IMG/VR virus record: IMGVR_UViG_3300020439_000017
Span: 1-42,225 of that record
Reading direction: 5' to 3' (one strand)
Length of the DNA: 42,225 nt
From: a virus
Both the position numbers and the translations under genes were made by a program. The notes below the pieces were generated by a model, which saw only the letters and a list, made by a program, of their open reading frames with translations, was not told the DNA's origin and made no database searches. Shown here one piece after another: positions 21,597-29,705 of the stretch (position 1 is its first letter; every line of letters starts with the position of its first letter).

Positions 21597-21957
21597 ATTT
21601 GCTTACCTTTCTTTCGTATGTTTTCCATTTGTAAATTTTTAATTGATCGCCTCTACGATGCCATGCCACATACGGCAGTTTGAATGGCGCGACCTCCAAA
21701 AATCTCGCAAGCGCACCTTCCCCAGCCCCACGCCAGACGAACCAAGTGTCACATTCTTCCAGTGGATATGTGGTTGTTGTAGCGGCTTCTGACTCAACCT
21801 TGGAGCGCGGCATTGGTCGGCCCATGATGAATGCGTCGTCGCCTGACCAGACATAGGCGTTGTGCAAGTGCCAGACCAAGTCTTGTTCAAACGATGTGAT
21901 GCTGCTTTCTTCATGGCTTTTCTTGGCTTGCTGGATTGGTGTTAGCTGCGAAGCCAT
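21571..21957 (-). CDS. Virion-associated protein, 128 aa
   Basis: Unrecognised by name. It includes FEQDLVWHLHNAYVWSGDDA and a Trp-rich C-terminal half (CDTWFVWRGAGEGALARFLE; YVAWHRRGDQLKIYKW). Similar small proteins stand between tail fibre and ejection genes in podoviruses. It overlaps its neighbours at both ends, so it belongs to the late operon. Confidence 0.55.
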   Translation of the reverse strand: MASQLTPIQQAKKSHEESSITSFEQDLVWHLHNAYVWSGDDAFIMGRPMPRSKVESEAATTTTYPLEECDTWFVWRGAGEGALARFLEVAPFKLPYVAWHRRGDQLKIYKWKTYERKVSKYGNKSKST

Positions 21958-22160
21958 TGTTTGAATGTGATTTTCTGCACTACGTCCTCTGGATTTTTGG
22001 CGGCTCTCTTTTCCGCTTCCAGCAGTTGCCGATCCGTAAACATTAGATTCATTTCAACTCCCCAGCTATCCTTGACCCGCAAAAAACTGTACGACTTCAA
22101 CGCGCCAAACTTGGGGTTGTCGTTTTCTATTTTTATTATTCTGCCGAGTTTGGGTTTCAC
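21942..22160 (-). CDS. Small late protein, 72 aa
   Basis: Basic, unrecognised: MKPKLGRIIKIENDNPKFGA, then FLRVKDSWGVEMNLMFTDRQ, then a helical end. It overlaps the fibre gene before it by 4 bases and the next by 16. Confidence 0.5.
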   Translation of the reverse strand: MKPKLGRIIKIENDNPKFGALKSYSFLRVKDSWGVEMNLMFTDRQLLEAEKRAAKNPEDVVQKITFKQWLRS

Positions 22161-24121
22161 AATTCTTCTTCAAATATAAATTGTCTCCCTGTCGTTTCTT
22201 CCAAGGCGCGAATTACTTCAATCATGTTGATCTTGGTTCGCTTCCCGCGCTTGCGGTCTATCGAATTAAACACCCAGTTGCCATCGGCATCGTGTGGAGA
22301 TATTTGGGTTTCGGTTCCATCTGTTCCAACTGCCCATAAATTTGCCCATGTGCTGCTTGTGTCGTCCTTCGCGTAGATACCGGCATAGTGGTCGCCCATT
22401 GAGGGTTCATTGGTAATTGACTTGAGTGCCACATACCCGTGTCCATACAAACAAGCTGCATCGTCTCCAGCGTCCGGTGTAACAAAATGTGTTGGGGTTG
22501 TTTCGGTTGTGCCGAAATATGCGTTCGCTCTTGTTGAACCACCTACATAAAGACGGTACACGTTTGATGTACTTCCCGGCCCACAAGCAATTCCCAACTC
22601 ACCTTTGCTGGTTCCATTACCGATGTTAAATTCTTCGTCGGTTGTGTTTTCAAATGTGAATGCACTTGTTCCCGAAACGGCAGTTCCAGTGGTAGCGTAG
22701 AATGCCATTTCCTCTCCCGTTCCAGAATTTACGGTTCCACTCCCGCTTCCCGCAGACGCAACCAAGTCAATCGTCCCATCACCATCTTGATAGGTTGCGG
22801 AGATGTTGGTTTCAGTGTTGCCGGTGAACATTGCACCAACAATGTCCTGCACTTGTTCAGTGGACAATTGAGTGTCAGTCCAAGGGACATTCACATACAT
22901 CTGTTCACTACTTACCTCTACCGGATAGTTTTTGCCGTTTTCTGCATATCCTAATTTGTACCCACCCCGCACTGTGCTTGTTCCAAGTGGCAGCACATAG
23001 AGGTTTGCAAAGTCATCAATGCCGTCCAGCTTGTCCTTGTCCGTGCTGGACATAAACCCATCCGCGCTTGTGGTTGCGTTTGAGTGAGAGTGTCCAGCAG
23101 TGGCAAAATCGCCGGTTGCAGATTGAGCCGCCGTACCTAGTCCGAGGTTTGTTCTGGCAGTTGCGGCATTGGTTAAATCAGAAAGGTTGTTTGCCTTAAC
23201 TGCATACTGTCCGTGACCATGACCTTGGTAAGTTGATAGTGGAGTGTATAAAGCCAGCCCATCTGAAAGGTTTACCTGAGACGCGATTACTGTGTTGTCG
23301 TAGGAAAACTCTGTACCTGACAAAGACAACCCACTACCGGCAGTGTATTCCGTGTTGTTGTAATTGCCAGTATGTATGTTGGTTGCACCTTGATCTGTCG
23401 TCCAATCAATGTGTTCATTTGCAACAAAGTTCGACAAGGCATCGTGATCAATTGCCGCTTGGTGCTGCGTGACGTTGGATTGTGCAATGCGGTTGTCGTG
23501 CAGTGTTCCACTGGTTATTTCACTGGCAGCGTGGTTGTGACTGGATGCCGCTTTAGCTGCAAGCAAACTGTCGGTTTCCGTTTCCGTGTAGTATCGGTCG
23601 TCGTGGTTATGGGATGATGGCGCAAACGTGGATGGAACGTCTGCGATGTTGTTGTAGCTAATGTCACCATCGTCAATCATACTGGCATCTATTTTGCCAG
23701 TTGAATCCAGCTTGATTGGCTTACTCGCATCCCCCGCACCAGCACTGGTTTGGATGAGATCAGTCTCCATGACTGCACCCGCTGAATCCACGGCACTGGT
23801 GGTCACTGTGGCATCACTACCGGCTGGGCCTTGTGCGCCCTGCGCTCCCGCTGGGCCTTGCGCTCCAGTTGGCCCGGCTGGGCCAGTGACAACTGTGGTT
23901 TCACCGTCTGTGGTGGTTGTTGTGCTAGTGACGGAGGTTGCTCCGCTTGCCTCCAGTGATATACCACCAGTTAAAGATTTGGCCACAAAACGACCATCGG
24001 CTTGTGCAACAAGAATCTGACCCTCCGTTGCCTTGGCCAACTTCTTTGGATTGATGTTGGCTAGGTTGGATATTTTGCCGTCCGTGATGGATAGCGGGTC
24101 TATGTCCGTTTTGTTTGGCAC
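22157..24121 (-). CDS. Tail fibre with collagen-like segment, 654 aa
   Basis: GTG 24121 shares its G with the previous stop. Residues 75-98 contain collagen-like Gly-x-y repeats (GPAGPTGAQGPAGAQGAQGP). The middle has fibre repeats such as NLSDLTNAATARTNLGLGTA and SHNHD/SHNH histidine turns that usually bind iron along trimeric fibres. The Gly/Thr/Ser-rich C-terminal 250 residues probably form the receptor-binding tip, ending in a charged helix (KINMIEVIRALEETTGRQFI) like a trimerisation or chaperone element. Confidence 0.75.
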   Translation of the reverse strand: MPNKTDIDPLSITDGKISNLANINPKKLAKATEGQILVAQADGRFVAKSLTGGISLEASGATSVTSTTTTTDGETTVVTGPAGPTGAQGPAGAQGAQGPAGSDATVTTSAVDSAGAVMETDLIQTSAGAGDASKPIKLDSTGKIDASMIDDGDISYNNIADVPSTFAPSSHNHDDRYYTETETDSLLAAKAASSHNHAASEITSGTLHDNRIAQSNVTQHQAAIDHDALSNFVANEHIDWTTDQGATNIHTGNYNNTEYTAGSGLSLSGTEFSYDNTVIASQVNLSDGLALYTPLSTYQGHGHGQYAVKANNLSDLTNAATARTNLGLGTAAQSATGDFATAGHSHSNATTSADGFMSSTDKDKLDGIDDFANLYVLPLGTSTVRGGYKLGYAENGKNYPVEVSSEQMYVNVPWTDTQLSTEQVQDIVGAMFTGNTETNISATYQDGDGTIDLVASAGSGSGTVNSGTGEEMAFYATTGTAVSGTSAFTFENTTDEEFNIGNGTSKGELGIACGPGSTSNVYRLYVGGSTRANAYFGTTETTPTHFVTPDAGDDAACLYGHGYVALKSITNEPSMGDHYAGIYAKDDTSSTWANLWAVGTDGTETQISPHDADGNWVFNSIDRKRGKRTKINMIEVIRALEETTGRQFIFEEEL

Positions 24122-25200
24122 TACTCGCTAACTAAAGCTATTACCTTCCATTTTTCTGGCGCGATGTACTCAAGCGATTGAACGGAATCTGCGGCAGTTG
24201 TAGCTTTGTTAAATATGTAAAAGTTATGATTTGTTTGCAGAACTACATTTGTGTTGTCCCAAGTAACAACAGCATAGTACGCACCTTCAACCGGAGTCTG
24301 ACCAGAACTTACCATAACCCTGTCTCCTGCTGCATATCCTAAATCTGTTTGCCCAGAGACAACCTCTAGGTATACCGAAACATTTTTTGGTACGGCAGTT
24401 AAACCGTGTGCGCCAACAAAAGTTCGATCTTGAGTGTCCGCATCACTCGAAACACCATACGTTGTCCTCCCCCCTGCGCCCAAAAGAGGTACTTCTTTAT
24501 CTCTAACTTTTAACGCAACCCCACTTGAAGTACTGGCAACAATCTTGTCTGCATCTTCTGTTTCTAAAACAATAGGTGTGCCACTATTATTAAAAGCAAC
24601 TACGCCCGATTTAAGTTCACCACCAACCTTGTTGGTTCTTAAAGTTGAAACCGGCAATGCCCCGTCTTTGACTGTCAGTAAAGCTGAAGCTGGTTCTGTC
24701 GCAGGAGAAGCAAAGGTTGCTGGTGCAATAGCAATATGACTTTCCGGTGTATTTGCTGCGATTGTATCGGCTTCATCTAAACTGCCCGTTGAACTTGCTA
24801 ACGACAAAACATCGCTTCCAGTTCCAAGCAAAATCTTACCGCTGCCCGTACAGTCCAAAGATTCTGGGATTACAGTTCCAGCTTCGGCAGTGTCCCCCAT
24901 TTTAACCATGTGGCCCTTGCTGCCATAATGGGCAAGTTTAGCTAAAGACACTGAATCATTGGCGAGTTTCCCCTCCGTAACTGCCAAGTCCCTTATGTGG
25001 TCGGTGGTTACTGCGCGGTTGGAATCCGTTGATGCGTCGTCTGCCAGTTCCGTCGAAGTCACCGCGTCTGCGGCTATTTCACTTGAACCAACGCTACCCG
25101 TGACGGCAACCGTTGGGGTTGCGCCAGAATTCAATGCGGCTCTCGTAATATTGCCGCTACTAAAATCGTGTCCCTTCTGGACTGTTACAGTTAAACTCAT
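24121..25200 (-). CDS. Tail fibre or fibre-base protein, 359 aa
   Basis: Low-complexity Ala/Thr/Ser/Asp-rich beta-type sequence (TRAALNSGATPTVAVTGSVG; SSEIAADAVTSTELADDAST) typical of trimeric fibre shafts. The last 110 residues (FVGAHGLTAVPKNVSVYLEV to the end) look like a compact domain. It is probably paired with the 654-aa fibre encoded next. It overlaps the neighbour upstream by 4 bases. Confidence 0.65.
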   Translation of the reverse strand: MSLTVTVQKGHDFSSGNITRAALNSGATPTVAVTGSVGSSEIAADAVTSTELADDASTDSNRAVTTDHIRDLAVTEGKLANDSVSLAKLAHYGSKGHMVKMGDTAEAGTVIPESLDCTGSGKILLGTGSDVLSLASSTGSLDEADTIAANTPESHIAIAPATFASPATEPASALLTVKDGALPVSTLRTNKVGGELKSGVVAFNNSGTPIVLETEDADKIVASTSSGVALKVRDKEVPLLGAGGRTTYGVSSDADTQDRTFVGAHGLTAVPKNVSVYLEVVSGQTDLGYAAGDRVMVSSGQTPVEGAYYAVVTWDNTNVVLQTNHNFYIFNKATTAADSVQSLEYIAPEKWKVIALVSE

Positions 25201-27929
25201 ATTTCTGTCGTTGTTAAATTTTGTCCTGCCGCCGCTTCGGCTTTTACGCCAACCACTTCGGCCCGCCCATTAGTGTTTGTTATTTGAAATTGCACATACC
25301 GTCCTTGTCCTCGGTAACGGTATTTGTTGTTTGTGTGCTGGTGGAGATCGGGGTCAAATCCAATGTTGTCGCCGTCCGCAACGCCATCCGGTAAATCAAT
25401 TTCTGTGGTTGGGTTTACCGAATAGTCTTGCCGGTATTTGGTGAAGAAATCATCACCTGACATAGACTCAAGAAAGTCGGCTTTATCAAAGGGTCGGTCG
25501 TATTTAGTCCGACTAAATGTTTTTGAGCCGGGGTTCCCGTTGGAGTCCAGCGTTAGTGTGGTGTCGTCTTCTTCTGGCCCATCAAACACGGCCTTGACTT
25601 GAAAACTGGGGTCGTTTGTTTGCAGTTGGATTTCTGCGCCCTTCCAGTTTTTCTGGCTTATGTCTCCAGCCGTGTAGCCTCTGGTTTTGACCTCATCACT
25701 AATCTGCTCCACCGTAATTTGGCCAAACGCAGCATTTGTGGAAACCGTGGAGGACGGCACTTCATCCACAAACCCACACATTTCCAGATCGTCGTCGTAT
25801 AGGTTTATGAACCCGTCTGTGGATAGGAAGAATAGTCGGCGTTTGCCTTGCAGTTCTGTCTCTACGAATCGCTTCACCTTGACTGCATTTCCAGAATCGT
25901 ACCCGGCCCAGCCGCCAGCCAGATAGTCGTACACTAAAATTGCGTTGTTCTCTGTTGCGCCATCCAGTGGGACTGCCATGTAGAGGCGATTGTTGTGGTA
26001 AGCGGCTGCGGCTTCACTTGCGTAGTTCCAGTTGATGCGGTCTATGAGCGGCTGGATTGGGTCGGAAAGCGGCACATCTATTGCGCTGACTTTCCCATTG
26101 TCGGCAATCCCTAAACTCGTTACGCCGCGTTTGCTGGATAAAAACACAACATCGCTCCCCACTTGGACGATAGAGTTTTTTCCAACTGCCCCATATTCAC
26201 GAGTCACTTCGTCCAGCGTTATGTCGGCAAGATTTCCGTAAATGTTGCTGACAATGTAGATGCTGTTTGTTTTAAAACACGCAATCGTGGAATTGTTGAT
26301 TCGCACTAACGAAACTAGGTCGTCTTCGCTCCCTTGGTTAATGCGGAAATTTGACAACACTGGTTGGTAGCGTGTGTAGTTTAGAAAATCACTGGCGGCG
26401 ATTAGGTCGCGTGAGTGTGGAACTAAAAGTCGGTTCTGGAAAAACAATCCAGTCGTAGCATTTGGAATAGATTCCGTGCCGTCTGAATCATTTTCATCAA
26501 TGGTCGTGTCGGACGATGTTTGACTAATGGATTTAAACCCTTCGTCAATGCGCTCCATTATTAGAGGTTCCAGATTCTCCCCCCTAAACATCACCACAAC
26601 ATTAAAGCACTGAACAAATTCAACGTCGCTAGTTATTGCGGCTCCAGCTTGAGTTGCCCACGGCTCCAGCAATCTCGACGGGTTAGATTCCTTGGTTGAA
26701 AACACACCACTACCGGATGCCACCAACAAATGTTCAATGCCGGTTGGATCGCGAAATATCCCAGTGCCGTAGACTGAACCGTATCCGTAGGTTCTGTGGC
26801 CTAAACTATTCCAGCCAGAAGTTAAAGTAGTTGTTTTTGCGCTAGTATCAACAGTTGCAATTGGTGGTTCTGTGCCGGGGTCTGTTGATGAATCTCTCTT
26901 AAAAAATGGGCCGACTGGATTTGTTGTCCCTTGTAATAAAAAATTGTTGCTTGACGGCCCGGCAGCACGGAAAAAATTTGAGTATTGCTCGTATGTCCCA
27001 AGCAAATCCACTCTTTCTGGCAAACTGACAGAAGTAACAGTTACGTTATCTACTCTGCCCCTAAATCCACCACTGGCTTGTATATACAGACGTTGCGGCT
27101 TTAACCCCTTGGGACTAATTACATCTGTAAACGTGCCAGTTGCACTGCCAGAATAAGTTCTCTTTGTTCCAGAGTTAGTGCCACTGATAAACGGTTGAAC
27201 AGAACCGGCAGTCCAGTTTGATACAGAATATGTTACAGTGTAAGAACAACCAACAAGTGTCCCAATGTCTTGATAAAGATTTAACAGACCAGAACCGCCA
27301 GTGATCTCTGCGTAACCACCAGCATTGTAAGTCCAACCGGAACTTATAGAACCTTCCTCTTGGAAAGATACATCAGCAACCGTAAGCGTACCCTGCAAGG
27401 AGGTCGCTCCCACGCTTGCATCTGCGCTTAATGTGAACACACCCCCATATTGAAAGGTCAACGTGTCCCCAGAACTCATTCCAGTAGAAAGGGAGTAAAT
27501 GCTAAACGGACTTTCACTTGTGTAAGTTGTGCCGTTTGTTCCAGTTTGGGCCGCAACGGCAGTAGCCCCAGTAAAGACCCAAGCGGAACTTGAAGAAAAA
27601 TCACCGTTTTGGAGGTTGAGTGAGTCTGCATCTGAAAGCACTAATGTTCCAGTTGCTATGCCGTCAAGAGTGTTAGCGTTTACAGCAGCATGGAGACCAC
27701 TGTACGTAACAATCTCTCCAGCGGTGTAGGTTTTTTCTGTCCATGCGTCTGCGGCTTTGTTCGTCCACGGCATCTTTTTAATACCGGGGCGAGTCGCTGC
27801 CTTCCCATTCACAAACCTCTTATTCTTCGCAAACGCACACTGGCCCGGTTGGAGTTGACCGGGGTCTAAACGCATATTAACTCCAGTAAAAAAACTGTCT
27901 CCGTCTACTATGGGTAATGGGATTGGCAC
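25197..27929 (-). CDS. Tail protein, nozzle-like, 910 aa
   Basis: GTG 27929 overlaps the stop of the lipoprotein gene. The N-terminus (FFTGVNMRLDPGQLQPGQCA; NKRFVNGKAATRPGIKK) and a later region with VSLVRINNSTIACFKTNSIY and GKNSIVQVGSDVVFLSSKRG resemble the beta-propeller tail (nozzle, T7 gp12-like) proteins of podoviruses. An insert at about 100-320 looks like carbohydrate-binding jelly-roll modules. It is probably the distal tail tube. Confidence 0.65.
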   Translation of the reverse strand: MPIPLPIVDGDSFFTGVNMRLDPGQLQPGQCAFAKNKRFVNGKAATRPGIKKMPWTNKAADAWTEKTYTAGEIVTYSGLHAAVNANTLDGIATGTLVLSDADSLNLQNGDFSSSSAWVFTGATAVAAQTGTNGTTYTSESPFSIYSLSTGMSSGDTLTFQYGGVFTLSADASVGATSLQGTLTVADVSFQEEGSISSGWTYNAGGYAEITGGSGLLNLYQDIGTLVGCSYTVTYSVSNWTAGSVQPFISGTNSGTKRTYSGSATGTFTDVISPKGLKPQRLYIQASGGFRGRVDNVTVTSVSLPERVDLLGTYEQYSNFFRAAGPSSNNFLLQGTTNPVGPFFKRDSSTDPGTEPPIATVDTSAKTTTLTSGWNSLGHRTYGYGSVYGTGIFRDPTGIEHLLVASGSGVFSTKESNPSRLLEPWATQAGAAITSDVEFVQCFNVVVMFRGENLEPLIMERIDEGFKSISQTSSDTTIDENDSDGTESIPNATTGLFFQNRLLVPHSRDLIAASDFLNYTRYQPVLSNFRINQGSEDDLVSLVRINNSTIACFKTNSIYIVSNIYGNLADITLDEVTREYGAVGKNSIVQVGSDVVFLSSKRGVTSLGIADNGKVSAIDVPLSDPIQPLIDRINWNYASEAAAAYHNNRLYMAVPLDGATENNAILVYDYLAGGWAGYDSGNAVKVKRFVETELQGKRRLFFLSTDGFINLYDDDLEMCGFVDEVPSSTVSTNAAFGQITVEQISDEVKTRGYTAGDISQKNWKGAEIQLQTNDPSFQVKAVFDGPEEDDTTLTLDSNGNPGSKTFSRTKYDRPFDKADFLESMSGDDFFTKYRQDYSVNPTTEIDLPDGVADGDNIGFDPDLHQHTNNKYRYRGQGRYVQFQITNTNGRAEVVGVKAEAAAGQNLTTTEI

Positions 27930-28132
27930 TATTTCCTCTCCAACTCAAACTCCAGTTCCGCCACTTTTCTCAACGCCTCCCTCGTCCACTCTGGCGCGGA
28001 CTGTGCCGCCGCTGGAAACTGCGGGTGTTCGGTCAACGTCGAGACTCCATTCAGTTCCCGATACTCTACTGTCTGACATCCCGCCGCCCCTAGCATTAGC
28101 AATAGCGGTATCAATTTTATCCAGTTTTTCAT
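27929..28132 (-). CDS. Outer-membrane lipoprotein, Rz1-like (o-spanin candidate)
   Basis: 67 residues. MKNWIKLIPLLLMLGAAGCQ is a signal sequence with lipobox (LGAAG-C19). A short periplasmic part with Pro and a C-terminal charged helix (EALRKVAELEFELERK) follows. Most of it lies inside the 99-aa frame 27945-28244 in another frame, the nested arrangement classic for Rz/Rz1 genes. It would join the inner-membrane spanin to disrupt the outer membrane at lysis. Confidence 0.65.
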   Translation of the reverse strand: MKNWIKLIPLLLMLGAAGCQTVEYRELNGVSTLTEHPQFPAAAQSAPEWTREALRKVAELEFELERK

Positions 28133-28244
28133 CGTATCGGCGTTGGGCTTTCGCTTCGCGCAGTTGGTCGGATACTTTTAAAAAAAGCCGCTCCAAGGAC
28201 GGAACGGCTCGGAGTAGCGCGACCAATGCACCTATTATCCCCAT
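27945..28244 (-). CDS. Lysis-region protein with weak membrane segment (i-spanin candidate)
   Basis: 99 residues. N-terminal MGIIGALVALLRAVPSLERL may be a membrane-associated helix, then a charged coiled-coil-like part (VSDQLREAKAQRRYDEKLDK) and a Gly/Ser-rich tail. The start shares one base with the stop of the 55-aa gene (TAATG). The codons for PSLERLFLK form an intrinsic terminator (28180-28209), so the upstream half may be shaped by RNA function as well. The i-spanin role is inferred from the nested lipoprotein gene; the membrane segment is weaker than usual. Confidence 0.45.
   Translation of the reverse strand: MGIIGALVALLRAVPSLERLFLKVSDQLREAKAQRRYDEKLDKIDTAIANARGGGMSDSRVSGTEWSLDVDRTPAVSSGGTVRARVDEGGVEKSGGTGV
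28180..28209 (-). terminator. Intrinsic terminator inside a coding region
   Basis: On the minus strand AGCCGTTCC pairs with GGAGCGGCT (nine pairs, one G-U; 28186-28194 with 28201-28209) around a 6-base loop, followed by seven T (28180-28186). It is a strong rho-independent terminator lying within codons 12-22 of the 99-aa gene and upstream of the lipoprotein, nozzle and fibre genes. Confidence 0.75.
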
Positions 28245-28411
28245 TAAACTCTTTTCTCTACCTTGGAGATTCCGTGGCGGACAAAAATTGCCAATGCTGA
28301 TGTGATGCCAACATTGATAGCCGCGCCGAGTTCCAACTCTCCAGTGAGATAGCCAGCCAGCGCACCAATGACGCCAGTGACTCCAGTCCAGAATGTTTTT
28401 GATTTAATCAT
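28244..28411 (-). CDS. Holin-like membrane protein, 55 aa
   Basis: Two hydrophobic segments, FWTGVTGVIGALAGYLTG (7-24) and AAINVGITSALAIFVRHGI (30-48), with a basic tail. The size, Gly/Ala-rich spans and place in the lysis cassette fit small phage membrane proteins of holin type. Start overlaps the previous stop (ATGA) and stop overlaps the next start. It competes for the holin role with the 52-aa protein at 28968-29126. Confidence 0.55.
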   Translation of the reverse strand: MIKSKTFWTGVTGVIGALAGYLTGELELGAAINVGITSALAIFVRHGISKVEKRV

Positions 28412-28509
28412 TTACGTTTCTTTTTTGCTGAACGCATAGGTTTCGTTGCAGATTTCTTTTTCGGTGGGCGACCCACTTTACTTCCATAAGTTCCTCGACC
28501 TTGTGGCAT
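28408..28509 (-). CDS. Very basic mini-protein, 33 aa
   Basis: MPQGRGTYGSKVGRPPKKKS and onward, ending in AKKKRK; about half the residues are Lys, Arg or Gly. Peptides of this kind (xGKGTYGSKVGRPPKK) recur in podovirus late regions. Probably a DNA- or RNA-binding virion component; no defined function. Confidence 0.6.
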   Translation of the reverse strand: MPQGRGTYGSKVGRPPKKKSATKPMRSAKKKRK

Positions 28510-28510
28510 A

Positions 28511-28666
28511 TTATTTTCGTTTTGCAGTTTTAGCTGATTGCTTAAAAGCCTTCGCCGTTGGTGCGCCTTTCGCTCCCGGCTTCCTCATCTTTTCTCCGCT
28601 TCCAGCCTTAATACGTTTCCTTTTGGCATGGATGTTTGCGTACAGTCCTTTTTTCTTTGCTGCCAT
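28511..28666 (-). CDS. Conserved basic phage mini-protein, 51 aa
   Basis: MAAKKKGLYANIHAKRKRIK then GSGEKMRKPGAKGAPTAKAF is a pattern I recognise as widely conserved in phages without known function. It is strongly basic, probably structured around the GEKMRKPG turn, and likely a nucleic-acid-binding or capsid-internal protein. Confidence 0.7.
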   Translation of the reverse strand: MAAKKKGLYANIHAKRKRIKAGSGEKMRKPGAKGAPTAKAFKQSAKTAKRK

Positions 28667-28669
28667 AAA

Positions 28670-28981
28670 CTACCCTTTCTTCCACTTGCTGGAGCTAGAC
28701 TTTGTTTTGCTTGGACTCCATTTAACCTTGTTCGCCCAATAGGCGGCGGACATGGGGCCGCGAGCTATGTTTTTGGCGTGGCGTGATTTGAACGCTTTGC
28801 GTTGTCCAGCCGTTTGGTTCGTCTTAACTCCTTGCTGGCCAAACCGAATAGTTTTGATCTGACCACCCGACTTGGCGACAACAACATGAGACTTTGTAGG
28901 ATGACTTGGAGTGCGCTTGGGTTTGTTGTACCCACTCACTCCAGCCCTTGTTAACCTTGAGTCTTTTTTACTTGCTGCCAT
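28670..28981 (-). CDS. DUF6321-like basic protein, 103 aa
   Basis: RLTRAGVSGYNKPKRTPSHP, then SHVVVAKSGGQIKTIRFGQQ, then KAFKSRHAKNIARG and SAAYWANKVKW: the conserved blocks of the DUF6321 family, common in phages that carry a large capsid. Function unknown; the basic charge suggests DNA contact in the virion. It overlaps the 52-aa holin-like gene by 14 bases. Confidence 0.7.
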   Translation of the reverse strand: MAASKKDSRLTRAGVSGYNKPKRTPSHPTKSHVVVAKSGGQIKTIRFGQQGVKTNQTAGQRKAFKSRHAKNIARGPMSAAYWANKVKWSPSKTKSSSSKWKKG

Positions 28982-29126
28982 TTTTAATTAACTCTCGGAT
29001 TTTTAAAATTATGTAAATTAACGATGCGAGTGAAATGCCGACTTTAAGTATGAGATCAATGGAAACCATCCAGTTTCCAATACCCGTCGCGCTGGCGATT
29101 GCCACTTTAATGTCGTCAAAATTCAC
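28968..29126 (-). CDS. Class II-type holin-like protein, 52 aa
   Basis: GTG 29126 overlaps the previous stop (GTGA). The protein begins NFDDIKVAIASATGIGNWMV and has one strong membrane segment, IDLILKVGISLASLIYIILK, with a basic C-terminus. The pattern, a polar helix, GIGxW, then a single or paired span, resembles short T7-type class II holins. It is followed by basic mini-genes. Confidence 0.6.
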   Translation of the reverse strand: MNFDDIKVAIASATGIGNWMVSIDLILKVGISLASLIYIILKIRELIKNGSK

Positions 29127-29323
29127 CCTTCTTTTGCACCTTCATATTCTATGTCAAAAAACGGCGTATCCACTTCCAGTGTGCCGGGAAGTGACTTGCA
29201 TCCACTCATAACTAAAATGAACACGGAGAGTAGCGTCACAACCACAAACCGCTTGAGCCGCGAATCTAGACATTCGCCTCGGCAAGTGTCCTCGAAACAG
29301 TTTGGGTTCTTACACACTTTCAC
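29123..29323 (-). CDS. Cys-rich membrane lipoprotein-like protein, 66 aa
   Basis: GTG 29323 is chosen because GGAGGT stands eight bases before it. The N-terminus has four Cys in KVCKNPNCFEDTCRGEC, then a hydrophobic stretch (RFVVVTLLSVFILVMSG) ending in a lipobox Cys (MSGC), then a short polar tail. A Cys cluster ahead of a signal sequence is unusual: it would stay in the cytoplasm or be removed. It is a second o-spanin candidate or an anchored metal-binding peptide. Confidence 0.5.
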   Translation of the reverse strand: MKVCKNPNCFEDTCRGECLDSRLKRFVVVTLLSVFILVMSGCKSLPGTLEVDTPFFDIEYEGAKEG

Positions 29324-29705
29324 TCTCAACTACCTCCACCTTCATCACACCCTTTTCGTTCCCTTTTGGCAGATACTCCGCACCACCATTCACCGGCAAC
29401 TTCTTCTCAATCACCAACGCTTTGAGTTGGCTATTTGGAACAAGCATTTTTGTGGCGCGGTCTGTCATAAAAAACGTGGTACTGGTTAACCCAAGGCGAA
29501 TGACTCGCGCTTGCCGTCCGCTGATATAAAGGATTTCATCGTTTTCAAAATCGCTCCCCCAGTAGACCAACAACCCTTGCGCGAAATTAAATAAAACGTC
29601 CTTGAACAATATCGCAGCAAAAGCCGCAACAAGCATCCACCCGTAGTGTCCGATTGCTTGTTCTGCGACTCCTTCAAGTGCGGCATGGTCTAGGACATTA
29701 GTCAT
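29310..29705 (-). CDS. Mini MscS-like mechanosensitive channel domain, 131 aa
   Basis: Residues 23-48 (WMLVAAFAAILFKDVLFNFA) resemble the pore-lining TM3, and the stretch DFENDEILYISGRQARVIRL then TSTTFFMTDRATKMLVPNSQ matches the beta domain of MscS (x-G-x-V-x-x-I-x-x-x-S-T-T ... D ... x-x-V-P-N-S). E. coli MscS has 286 residues; here TM1, TM2 and the C-terminal cage are absent. It lies just before the lysis genes. It may form a small pore or modulate turgor before lysis. The fold assignment is good; the role is unknown. Confidence 0.7.
   Translation of the reverse strand: MTNVLDHAALEGVAEQAIGHYGWMLVAAFAAILFKDVLFNFAQGLLVYWGSDFENDEILYISGRQARVIRLGLTSTTFFMTDRATKMLVPNSQLKALVIEKKLPVNGGAEYLPKGNEKGVMKVEVVESESV

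Noticed and set aside
22157-25200. Diversity-generating retroelement acting on the fibre genes
   Set aside because: No reverse transcriptase gene or template/variable repeat pair was seen.
29123-29178. Second minus-strand terminator in the lipoprotein gene (CGGC...GCCG before six T)
   Set aside because: The stem is only four to five pairs with a long loop; too weak to call.
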